From Adiantum capillus-veneris (Eukaryota > Streptophyta > Polypodiopsida > Polypodiales > Pteridaceae): a stretch of 64,000 bases of DNA. Every line of letters begins with the position of its first letter. Position 1 is the stretch's first letter. The DNA lies in NCBI GenBank assembly GCA_014529385.2, contig CM043962.1:87713680-87777679 (forward strand). Direction: 5' to 3'. A program made the translations under genes and the position numbers. The notes under the pieces were generated by a model, which did not search any database, had not been told where the DNA came from, and worked only from the letters and a program-made list of their open reading frames with translations. Shown piece by piece: positions 1 through 9,144 of the stretch.

Positions 1-25
1 TCGAGAGTGCGGCAAGGAGCGCACA
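1..25 (+). repeat. 3' tail of the Ty3-A 5' LTR
   Basis: These bases match the last 25 bases of the 3' LTR at 13069-13093 with one substitution, end in CA, and lie just upstream of the primer binding site. Confidence 0.88.
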
Positions 26-29
26 TTTT

Positions 30-47
30 TGGCGCCGCTGCTAGGGA
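30..47 (+). promoter_or_regulatory. Primer binding site, tRNA-Asp type
   Basis: The sequence TGGCGCCGCTGCTAGGGA agrees at 15 of 18 positions with the complement of the plant tRNA-Asp 3' end used by many Athila/Tat elements. It starts four bases after the LTR. All three differences are transitions. Confidence 0.85.
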
Positions 48-994
48 ATCGCCCTGCACTAAGCCCAAGAGGCACTTTGTGCTTCTCCTATGAGTTGTTT
101 GTAGTAGGAAAGAAGAGGAAGAGGAATGAGTTGTTTTTCTGTAAGTTGTAAATTTCTGTGTTGTCTGCAAGTTCTGTGATTTCTGCACAATGTTGTGTTT
201 TCTGTTTGCACACAGTCTTTGCACAATTAGTAGTCGTTAGCTTGTTTGCAGTGAATGAATAAGTAGGAAGGCAGTTAGCAATTTCTGCTTGCACACAGTC
301 TGCACACAGTTTCTGTCAAGGTTTGCCTGCACACAGTCTTTGCACAGTAAGGTAGTGAGAGAGGAAGTAGGTGGACAGTTAGCTCACTGTCAGTAGGCAG
401 TTAACAGATAAGTTAGTAGATTAGTTAGTGGTTAGCAGCACTGTTAGTAAGTAGATAAGGTAGTGAGCTGTCTGTGAGCTGTTGACTGGGAGGTTAGGTA
501 GGTGATAGTGTGTGTGGCCAAGAAAGGGTCACCAAAACCGCGCGCGGTCGTCGCCACAAAAAAATTAAATTCTGATCGGGATCATTTCCCTAAGCCCAAG
601 CCCAAGCCCAAGCCCAAGCCCAAGCCCAAGCCTCAGTCCTCAGTCTTATGATATATACTAGACTCACTCTTATATATATACCCTACCCCCTCAAGAGGGA
701 ATGAGAGCATGTGGGGCAAGTCCTCCACTCTCCTCCCTTCTCTTCCCACTTGCACCCTTAGACTTTCTAATTTGGACCTAGTTCCCCACTAGAAATTGAC
801 GGTTTTAGGGATTCCGAGGGCATAAATTGACCAAACAGAGGGCTGTAAAGCACGGCATGTCCCTCTGACCAAGACGCTCGTTTTGAGCTATCATACGTTC
901 TATTCTATAGCTGGGTCAAAAAAAAAAGGACCAAAAAATCAAAAAATAAATAAATAAGAAAAGACTTGGGTTGCAAAACACCCAAAATTACTAG
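48..994 (+). other. Ty3-A untranslated leader
   Basis: There is no convincing ORF. The leader contains repeated 'GCACACAGTCTTTGCACA' phrases near 207 and 334, a GTTAG-rich stretch at about 380-500, a GATCGGGATC palindrome-like site near 573, a hexamer array at 591-632, TATA-like stretches at 648-680 and A-rich sequence just before gag. Long repeat-bearing leaders are usual in large plant Ty3 elements. Confidence 0.7.
591..632 (+). repeat. (CCCAAG)n hexamer array
   Basis: About seven tandem copies of AAGCCC/CCCAAG lie within the Ty3-A leader. Confidence 0.95.
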
Positions 995-2563
995 GTGAGC
1001 AGCCTTCACGGGCCCTCACTGACACTTCTAGGGGATCCAAGTCATATGAACCTACGCTCTGAACGAGTGTTAGAGCACGAGCATATTGGTAGTGCCTCCA
1101 TTTACGCGGGCACCCATTATTCCTCCACCCTAGGTTCTGGACCTTCGGCCGGGACTCAAGGTAGCGCGACCCAAGATCCTCATATCGCGTCTAGTGATTC
1201 TTCCTCTGACTACGAAGTCATGGAGGGGTATCCTACACCAAACCCTGATAGTTCAAGTCAAGACATGCATGCCATGGGCCCACGGCCCGGGTCCAGCGTG
1301 TTTAGCCGCTTAAAAGAGACCCTTAGTAGAGCTACTCGCTCCGAACATGCGGTTAATGAAATAAATGAAGGGAGTGGGGAAGTAAATTCGTCATTCCGGC
1401 CTAAAATGGACCCTATGCTTCTTGAGAGTGTGCATGTGAATGTTCCATCCACTGCACCTCCTGATCCTTTAGGAATATCTCCCTCTGAGGTTTTACTACC
1501 CGATGGTAGGAGTCTTGCCGAAGTGCAAGAGATCGAACGCTATATGCAAGCAACAAGGGAGAGGGAAATTGAGAACCTACGAGGGCTCGAACAAAGTCGA
1601 GCCCTGAAAGCAAAGGCTCCTATGATAACAATCATGCTAGCCGAGCAACCGAGTGCTCCCAAGGTAGCAGTCACGGAGGGGCAAGCTATGGGGAGCAATA
1701 ATGCTTCCACTTCAAGGGAAACCTCCAGCACGCCTGGCCTAGATGGGATATTCCTAAACGAAAATTGGGAGTATGACCTACAAGCAGAAGCTTTAACTGA
1801 TCGGTACACAGGACACACCTATCATGTGGGTTGGTTAGATGTTCTACAATCCACATCGGGTGCTACTAGCATAGATGAGCAACAACAGAAAGTTTGTGAT
1901 GTCCTCCATAGGATTGTTGAGTTAGAAAGACTGAACACAGGGATCAACATGCCTTCAACAGGCCTAATGAGATTCTTGGATACGGGAAAGGCCAACCAAC
2001 CATACCTGTCACAAATGGAGACTCCCTCAGTGAGCCCCATTGATCCTCCATATGTTGTTTCGCCAGGAGCCTCAGTACAATCTGAACCCACAAGTGGCAG
2101 CTTTACCTTCCTAGATCTAGCTCATCTTTCTCTTAATGACACTACGGCTACCATGCATATCCCAATGGTGAGCATGACAAGAAGTACACCATGGAGTTCA
2201 TTTGTTAACACGGCGCCGATGCCTAGTAGCACAGTGCCCCCAACTATACCTACATGTATGTATCAATCATGTGCACCTGTCGTACCTCAGCCTCATGTAG
2301 CTCCTACACCTCCGATTATTCCAAGAGCTTACAATCCACAATGGAATTATCCAAGCTCTTATACAAGTGGAGCCATGCCATTTAATAATAACATGCCATA
2401 TCAGGCACCCCCTATGCCTAGGGCCACGCTTGTAAACTTTGGACCACCGTCTGGTACACCACCATACGAAATTTGGGAGCCGCGCGTACGCCAAGGCCAA
2501 GGCCAACTCCCATCTCACATGTGGTTCCAGGAACACATACACCCATTATACCTGCTCAAATAG
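995..2563 (+). CDS. gag: Ty3-A gag, N-terminal part
   Basis: This 522-codon ORF covers the N-terminal, non-conserved part of a large plant Ty3 gag. It is rich in Ser, Pro, Thr and Gln, with a Pro/Tyr/Met-rich tail (residues about 400-500) and no recognisable enzymatic domain. It ends in a 91-base overlap with the next ORF, which continues in the -1 frame and carries the capsid and zinc-knuckle parts. The two were probably one ORF in the active ancestor. The start is the first codon of the open frame and is not confirmed by any conserved motif. Confidence 0.75.
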   Translation: MSSLHGPSLTLLGDPSHMNLRSERVLEHEHIGSASIYAGTHYSSTLGSGPSAGTQGSATQDPHIASSDSSSDYEVMEGYPTPNPDSSSQDMHAMGPRPGSSVFSRLKETLSRATRSEHAVNEINEGSGEVNSSFRPKMDPMLLESVHVNVPSTAPPDPLGISPSEVLLPDGRSLAEVQEIERYMQATREREIENLRGLEQSRALKAKAPMITIMLAEQPSAPKVAVTEGQAMGSNNASTSRETSSTPGLDGIFLNENWEYDLQAEALTDRYTGHTYHVGWLDVLQSTSGATSIDEQQQKVCDVLHRIVELERLNTGINMPSTGLMRFLDTGKANQPYLSQMETPSVSPIDPPYVVSPGASVQSEPTSGSFTFLDLAHLSLNDTTATMHIPMVSMTRSTPWSSFVNTAPMPSSTVPPTIPTCMYQSCAPVVPQPHVAPTPPIIPRAYNPQWNYPSSYTSGAMPFNNNMPYQAPPMPRATLVNFGPPSGTPPYEIWEPRVRQGQGQLPSHMWFQEHIHPLYLLK

Positions 2564-4221
2564 GAGATTTGGCAGCATTTGCTCAAACTATCGGTCGCTC
2601 TATTGCGAAAACCATGCGTAGTGCACCTGATAGAGAGCCTAGGAGCAAGGCAGTTCAAGTAGCTAAGCTCACACAGAAATTCAGTGGAGACGGAGATGCT
2701 AGAAAGCATATGGAAGTCTTTGAACATGTGTGCAATTCTTTGGAAGAGCACAATGAGCTACATAAGTGTAAGGCTTTGAGTTTGACCCTAAGCGGAAAGG
2801 CTGGAGATTGGTATAGAACCTTAAGAGTAGAAGAGAAAACGATCTACTCTACTCTTAGGAGACTGTTCTTAAAAGAATACATACGAGAGGGAGTACTTTG
2901 GGGTGTAGCCTCTCAGCTCCAGAAAGCCCAACGAGAAGAAGGTGAATCCGTGAGAGACTTCATTAGTCGCCTAAAGAATTTGAATTCTCGATGCAATCCA
3001 AACGAGCGATTCAACAACAACCAATTGCTCGATAGATTCATTAGGGGACTACGACATGAAAGTATCTATAATGGCCTAGTCATTAGAGGTATCACTACTT
3101 GGGAAGCAGTCACCATGAATGCAATCCAATTGGAGGATAATTTAATGATTGCAGGAGAAAGAGTGTCTGCCGAGCCGAAGTCTAGTAGCTCGCAAGCATC
3201 AGGGCACGAGCCAATGAAGATAAAGCCAATCGTGAAAGAGCAAACAATATCTGAGATGACTTTGGTAGATCTCACAAAGGCCATCCAAGAAAGCCTTAGG
3301 GGTAATCGTGCTCCACAAAACACTCATATGTATCCAAGAAGGGAGCAACAATGGTGCTCAATTTGCTTGGGCCCACATACTACGAGTGAATGCCCTACTT
3401 TCAAAGTAAAGTTTAACGGGACTTGTAACGCGTGTGGTAGGTATGGCCATCTAGCGAAGGATTGCCTAATGCTTAAACGCATCATGGAAAATAGACCGCC
3501 TATAGCTTGGGTAGACTCACCTCGAGTTCCTGCATTGATGCCTACCCCACCGATGGAGCAACAGTTGCCATTACAGCACATGGTCCCTAGAACCCAAAAT
3601 GTGGTCCAAACCACACCGTTGCCACCTCCAGTGCTAGGACCGCAACCCCCTCATCCAAGAGTTACACCTATGAACCAAATAGGTTGCAAGTCATCTAGTA
3701 CTTATGTAGATTGTGAAGAGAACATAGACTCTAGTATCACCTATGGAGTTGACATGCTTGAGGAGTGTCCCATGTACTATATGGAAGACCATTGGGGACA
3801 AATCAAACCGGTATATCAAGCTACTGCGCTAGCAGCAAGAGGCCAAAACATTAATAGTTTTGCCAGGAGACCACCTCTTCAGTGCTATGAATGTGGTGGA
3901 CCACATCGAGTAGCTGAGTGCCCCATTAGAATACAAAAGAATGCCGCACTAATGCAAACAAGTCAAGGGAGTGCATTGGCAATGCCAATACTCATTTGTA
4001 ATCGTTGTGGCATAGATCATTTGATCGCACAGTGTCCTAACAATCCAAACGCACCGAAAATCACACCATTGAACATAATAGAGATTGTTGATGGGACACC
4101 ACCAACTATAAACATAGCACCAGTAAATGCACTCACACAGTCGATGCTCCAAAAGCAAAATTACATCCTCGAAGAGAGAGATGCTGCATCCATTGGCCGA
4201 GCGAGAAAGAAGAAAACATGA
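2473..4221 (+). CDS. gag: Ty3-A gag, capsid and nucleocapsid part
   Basis: This 582-codon ORF contains a Retrotrans_gag-type capsid segment at residues about 70-230 (landmarks 'GDWYRTL' and 'FISRLKNLNSRC'). Four CCHC-type knuckles follow, three of them with spacing CX2CX3HX4C and one with CX2CX4HX4C: CSICLGPHTTSEC, CNACGRYGHLAKDC, CYECGGPHRVAEC and CNRCGIDHLIAQC. Gag forms the cytoplasmic particle and binds the element RNA. Four knuckles split into two pairs by a Pro-rich linker of about 150 residues is more than the usual one or two. The ORF has no ATG of its own at the junction and depends on the upstream frame. It stops at a TGA after a basic run, and the same frame reopens immediately. 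Confidence 0.9.
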   Translation: MGAARTPRPRPTPISHVVPGTHTPIIPAQIGDLAAFAQTIGRSIAKTMRSAPDREPRSKAVQVAKLTQKFSGDGDARKHMEVFEHVCNSLEEHNELHKCKALSLTLSGKAGDWYRTLRVEEKTIYSTLRRLFLKEYIREGVLWGVASQLQKAQREEGESVRDFISRLKNLNSRCNPNERFNNNQLLDRFIRGLRHESIYNGLVIRGITTWEAVTMNAIQLEDNLMIAGERVSAEPKSSSSQASGHEPMKIKPIVKEQTISEMTLVDLTKAIQESLRGNRAPQNTHMYPRREQQWCSICLGPHTTSECPTFKVKFNGTCNACGRYGHLAKDCLMLKRIMENRPPIAWVDSPRVPALMPTPPMEQQLPLQHMVPRTQNVVQTTPLPPPVLGPQPPHPRVTPMNQIGCKSSSTYVDCEENIDSSITYGVDMLEECPMYYMEDHWGQIKPVYQATALAARGQNINSFARRPPLQCYECGGPHRVAECPIRIQKNAALMQTSQGSALAMPILICNRCGIDHLIAQCPNNPNAPKITPLNIIEIVDGTPPTINIAPVNALTQSMLQKQNYILEERDAASIGRARKKKT

Positions 4222-5214
4222 AGAAAGAAATCCCTTAATGCTTCTAGCTCAAAACCTAGTTCAAAGACCAACATAGGGACAGGAGAGGATCCCGTGTATA
4301 TGAATGACCCTGAGGATGACTCAGATTCGATAGAGACCACGGAGACCAAAACTGTTACTACAAAGGAAAAAGCCAGTGAGGAGGATCACGAGAGGGAATT
4401 ACGACGAACACCAAAAGAGTATTCAAAGTTAAACTACCCAGTTGCGAAACCCCAAGATAAGCCACGAGAGACAAAAAATGAGGATTGCAAGAGAAAGATT
4501 GGAACCTATCCAAACCCAACAGTGGAAATTGAACGAGTCCAACAACTGAGGGGTTTGGTGGAAGAAACTCAACGAACATTAGAACCTGAACCCAAACACA
4601 TCCAGATGTCGGACACAGCGTTTCCCACACAAGTTCAACCTCACAAGAACTAGAGGCCGTTAGCTATACCCAGTATCATTCGGGAAGAGAGTGAGGGTAG
4701 GACATCTGAAAGTGGACACACACCTTTCCTACTAGAGAGAATGTTTGGTGAGGGAATGCCCGACCCCCTTGAGGAAGTGGAGATTCCATCTTCACCATTC
4801 TCTTGTCAAGGTCCTACGTCCCACAAGATGCCATTAAATGTTGCCAAATTGATGGATTTCATGTCTTCAGAAGTTAGAACCACCATCATGTCCAAAGTAT
4901 ATAAAGACCCCGAGCTAGTCTCAGCTCTTCGAGCCTTCCTCAATGGAGAATTACAAGCCGGATTACCACAGTTTGCACATATGAACAAACCTGACTCGGT
5001 AATGAATGATGAGGAACATTTAGCACCACCATCTGACCTAGCGGGACATGAATCTGTGATTGAAGTACCCGTTAACAAGTTGGGGCAATACTTTGAAGGT
5101 GATGAATCTAATGCCTATTGGAATGCTAAAGGATCTCAGAATCAAGGTCTTGGGACACAAGGTAAGGCAGACTTTCATTGTTATGGATTTTTCCAAGCAT
5201 CCTATTTCATTTGA
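4222..5214 (+). pseudogene. Ty3-A gag-protease linker, broken by stops
   Basis: The gag frame continues here, interrupted by the TGA at 4219-4221 and a TAG at 4651-4653. The two open stretches (to 4653 and to 5214) encode an acidic, Glu/Thr-rich linker and then a segment with 'MPLNVAKLMDFMSSEV' that leads into the protease region. No catalytic Asp-Thr/Ser-Gly triplet is present in this frame. It reads 'FEGDES' where the active site would be expected. The rest of the protease lies in the +1 frame from about 5100. Confidence 0.65.
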
Positions 5215-5926
5215 GATGATCTTAGGGCGTCCATTCATGAGGGAAGCAAAAATGGTGCATGACTGGTCCAAAAACCACGTCTACTTACAGTTCCAAGACT
5301 CTGTCATTCGAGTTGATCTTTTAAGTGGTCGAACGCATCCTCTAGGAAATAAGTTCATCATTGATAATCGATCAGACACAACAATTCACTCAGCTCCATT
5401 ACAGTATTGTTACACATGTAACGAAGACACGGATATTGGGAAGAACTCTCCTTATATGGATATCCTACCCGGAATGGCTGAGTCAGACAATGTCGATTGG
5501 GTACACCTAGCGGCAACTATAGATACATGGGGAGCTAGAGGAACAACCTGGGTAACACCAGATGGGGAAGAGATACCACACATTGCACCAGTAAACATGT
5601 TAGGTGTAGCGCATGTAACATCCGATGATAAGAAAGAGGCACACCTACCTGAGAGTGAAACCGATGATTCCTCAAAGGCTTTAGGCCAATACACATCAGA
5701 AACGGAATCTCAGGGAGAAATGGATTCAGAACCTGAGGAAACATCGAGTGAGCCAAGTATAGAAATTGAACACTCGTCTGTACGACCATCTATGGTAATT
5801 TATATGAGAGTGAAGAAGATACAAGCGAAGACCTATCAAGCGAGTCGAGTTCAAACATTTACCAAAATCAAAACCTTAACAAGAAACAAAGGTCATATAA
5901 GAGACGACGATATCGAGCAAATGTGA
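5060..5926 (+). pseudogene. Ty3-A pol protease, C-terminal half and linker
   Basis: Residues about 20-65 match the back half of a retropepsin: 'NLMPIGMLKDL', then 'TFIVMDFSKHPISFEMILGRPFMR', split here as TFIVMDFS and MILGRPFM. The catalytic D-T/S-G-A and the flap loop are missing from this frame. The spacing between 'MLKDL' and 'TFIVMD' is too short, so an internal deletion is likely as well as a frameshift. An acidic linker of about 200 residues with no recognised domain follows. The ORF ends in a four-base overlap with the RT ORF, which is in another frame. As it stands this protease should be inactive. Confidence 0.7.
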
Positions 5927-7674
5927 GAGCTAGGATAAACAAGGAAAGATCTACTGCAGAATGGCTTAGCTATCTAGGGGCATGTGATGCTCATCGAAAG
6001 CTAGTAGACAATTGGGGTGAACATCTCCAGAGTGTCATGTGGTGCAGCCCACGACCCATTGACCTCGCTCAATTGGAGGTTACAGAGCCGAAATTGAGTC
6101 GAACTATAAGAAGACGTCAAAACCGAGAGTTAGCACAACAACAAAAGGAGGCAGAACTAAAAGAAAGGTCTCCGTCAGGACAAGAGCCTGCTGACTTACA
6201 TACGGCTCCTGAACATTTTAAATCTTATACCACGGGGGAGCGAAAGGTTGTGTATGCTAAAGCCCAACGAATACCTACCAATGGAAGCAGTGGAGTCTAT
6301 GATGGTCCAACGGTAGTTAAAGAGATAGAATTAGCAGAACCAGGTGAGGAGTCTAAACCAGTCTTTATTGCTCAAGACCTTACCGAAACTGAAGAGGCTG
6401 TACTTAAGGAGCTCCTCAAGGAATACAAGGATATCTTTGCTTGGACATATCATGACATGAAGGGCGTTCCACCTTCTGTGGTGCAACATACAATTCCCAT
6501 GATAAACACCGCTAAACCCGTCCAGCAACGACCCTATCAATTGAATCCTAAGTACGCCAAAATTGTACAAGAAGAGATTGAAAAACTTATCCAATGTCGA
6601 TTCATATACCCTATTGAGCACTCAGAATGGGTTTCTCCAATAGTCATTGTGCCAAAAAAGAATGGGAAACTAAGAGTGTGCGTGGACCTCAAGAAAGTTA
6701 ATGCAACCACTAAGAGAGATCATTATCCCTTGCCATATTCAGAACATGTGCTTGAAAGAGTTGCGGGCAAGGAAGCTTATAGCTTTTTAGATGGGTACTC
6801 TGGTTACAATCAAATAACAATTGCATTAGAGGACCAAGCTAAAACTGCTTTTATCACAGAGTTTGGAGTGTTTGCATTTCGTGTTATGGCTTTTGGCTTA
6901 ACAAATGCCCCTGCTACATTCCAACGATTAATAAACACTGCGTTTAAAGAATTTCTAAGGGAGTTTTGTGAAGCTTTCCTAGACGACCTTTGTGTTTATT
7001 CTTCTTGGGAGAAGCATTTGTTATATCTACGAAAAATATTTGAAAGGTGCAGATTTTATCGCATCTCATTGAACCCTTTCAAATGCCAATTTTGGGTTAA
7101 GCATGGAGTCATTCTAGGGCATATAGTGTCCAAGAACGGGATATCCACAGATGAGAGTAAGATTAAAGCCATTGCCGATTTGCCACCACTTACGAACTAT
7201 AAAGGAGTTCAAAGATTTATGGGCCATGTTGGTTATTATCGAAGATTTATTTTAAACTTTGCCGAGATAGCGCGTCCATTGTACAAGCTTCTTATCGAGT
7301 TTCACTGGATGGAAGAATTTCATCAATCTTATGAGTTATTAAAGAAGGCCCTAACAAGTGCTCCAATCCTGCGAACACCTGATTGGAATGTACCTTTTCA
7401 TGCGCATATTGATGCATCAAATTTTGCTATTGGGTGTGTTCTAACTCAACCAGGAGAACATAAATTGGACTACCCTATTAGCTTTGCAAGTCGCCAATTA
7501 AATGATGCCGAGATGAACTACACTACTACAGAGCGCGAAGGTCTAGCCATGATTTACGCAGTAAAGAAATTTCGCTAGTACCTTCTTGCTACCAAGTTTG
7601 TGTTTTATGTTGATCATCAAGCATTGCTATATTTGGTAAACAAGCCGTGTTCCACAGGTCGAATTACATGATGG
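5923..7674 (+). CDS. pol: Ty3-A reverse transcriptase and RNase H
   Basis: The RT domain covers residues about 190-400. Landmarks are 'VSPIVIVPKKNGKLRVCVDL', 'YSFLDGYSGYNQI' (first Asp), 'FGLTNAPATFQR' and the catalytic box 'AFLDDLCVYS' (FLDD in place of YLDD). RNase H begins at 'FHAHIDASNFAIG', with its Glu in 'TTTEREGLAM' and the later Asp in 'FYVDHQALL'. A TAG at 7576-7578 interrupts RNase H, and the same frame continues to a TGA at about 7669-7671. RT and RNase H copy element RNA into DNA in the particle. Both stops fit single C-to-T changes (CAG to TAG, CGA to TGA), so the domain was recently intact. Confidence 0.93.
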
Positions 7675-9144
7675 TTGTTAATTCTTCTTGAGTTTGACTT
7701 CACCGTTGTTGTGAGGCCTGGGAGGAAACATGTCATGGCAGATCATTTATCTCGTATCCCTAATGGCGAAGCTCCTACGGGGGTTGATGATGAATTGCCT
7801 GATACTCCTTTGTTCATTGTTGAGACAATGCCTGAATGGAGTGAAAAGATTGTTAACTTCTTAGTTAATGGTTTTCCACCCAAAGAACTACGAAAAGATA
7901 TAGCTCGAAAATTAATCAAGGAATGCAAACCCTATTGCTTACTGGCTGGAACTCTCTATAAGAGAGGAAAAGATGATGTTCTTAGACGTTGTGCCCGCGA
8001 GGATGAGTATTTATATATTCTACAAGAGGCACACATGGGCGTAGCTGGTGGTCACTTTTCAGGAAACTTGACTGCCGGAAAGATCTTACAGTCAGGCTAT
8101 TGGTGGCCCACTCTGTTTAAGGATGCATCACTTTTTGCAAAGGGATGTGATGAATGCCAACGCTTCAAGAAGCCACAAAGAAGTGATAGGATGCCTCTAC
8201 ATCCCATCAAGGTAACCCAACCATTTGAAAAGTGGGGCTTAGACTTTGTAGTACCAATTAGTCCGGCTGCACGTAACACGCAATCATGATATATCATTGT
8301 GGCTACCGACTATGTAACCAAATGGGCTGAAGCAAAAGCAACACGGAAGGCGGATGCAAAAACAACAGCTAAGTTCCTCTTTGAGAACATTATCACACGT
8401 TTTGGATGCCCCTTTGAACTTGTGAGTGACAATGGAACTCATTTTATAAATGAAGTAATAAAAGAACTCACGTCAAACTTCATGATATCACACCACAAGT
8501 CTACACCCTATTATCCCCAAGCAAATGGCCAAGCTGAGAGTACCAACAAAACTCTCATCTCCATTTTGACAAAGACAGTCAAGGCTCATCGCACTGATTG
8601 GGACCTAAAGCTTACATCAGCTTTATGGGCTTATCGTACTGCGTATAAAGTTGCTATTAATTGCACACCGTTTAAGATGGTGTATGGACAAGAAGCAGTT
8701 ATGCCATGGGAGTTTGTCATTCCTAGTCTTCGAGTAGCTTCTCAAGAAGGTTGGGATGGTAACCCCTTAGTGGAGCGATTATATATCCTGGAAAGGCTAG
8801 ATGAAGAAAGGCAATTAGCTGTGTGAAATGCTCTAGTGGAGAAGGATAGGAGAAAGAAGTGGTTTGATAGCCATTTAAAGGATAAAGACATCAAGGTTGG
8901 TGATAAAGTTCTTATGTACGGGGTACGTAATGAAAAGAAGAAATTGAAATACGCTGGTAAGGGACCATATCAAGTGTGTGAAATTACTCCACAAGGTACC
9001 ATTCGTGTGGAGACTCTAGATGGAGTTGAAACCATTGGATTCCTTAATGGGAGTAAATTCAAAAGATATTATGATCCTCTAAGCCAGGAAGAGTTGCAAG
9101 CCATCCATCAAAAGAAGGCTGCCAAGGAACAAGCAGAGCTTTAA
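7675..9144 (+). CDS. pol: Ty3-A integrase, two in-frame stops
   Basis: This is in the same frame as RT. An HHCC zinc module is visible ('AHMGVAGGHFSG' then 'CDECQR'). The catalytic core has Asp in 'IVATDYVTKW', Asp in 'VSDNGTHF' and Glu in 'PQANGQAESTNK', with 35 residues between the last two (DD35E). A basic C-terminal segment with 'GDKVLMYGVRN' and 'GKGPYQVCEI' resembles a GPY/F-type domain. No chromodomain was seen. TGA codons at 8287-8289 and 8824-8826 break the frame, the first just ahead of the catalytic core. The frame ends at a TAA at 9142-9144, beyond which the same frame stays open into the extra ORF. Integrase inserts the cDNA into the host chromosome. Confidence 0.93.

Noticed and set aside
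2469-2475. AAATTTG as a -1 frameshift site in gag
   Set aside because: The heptamer is not in the X-XXY-YYZ phase relative to the ORF 1 codons.
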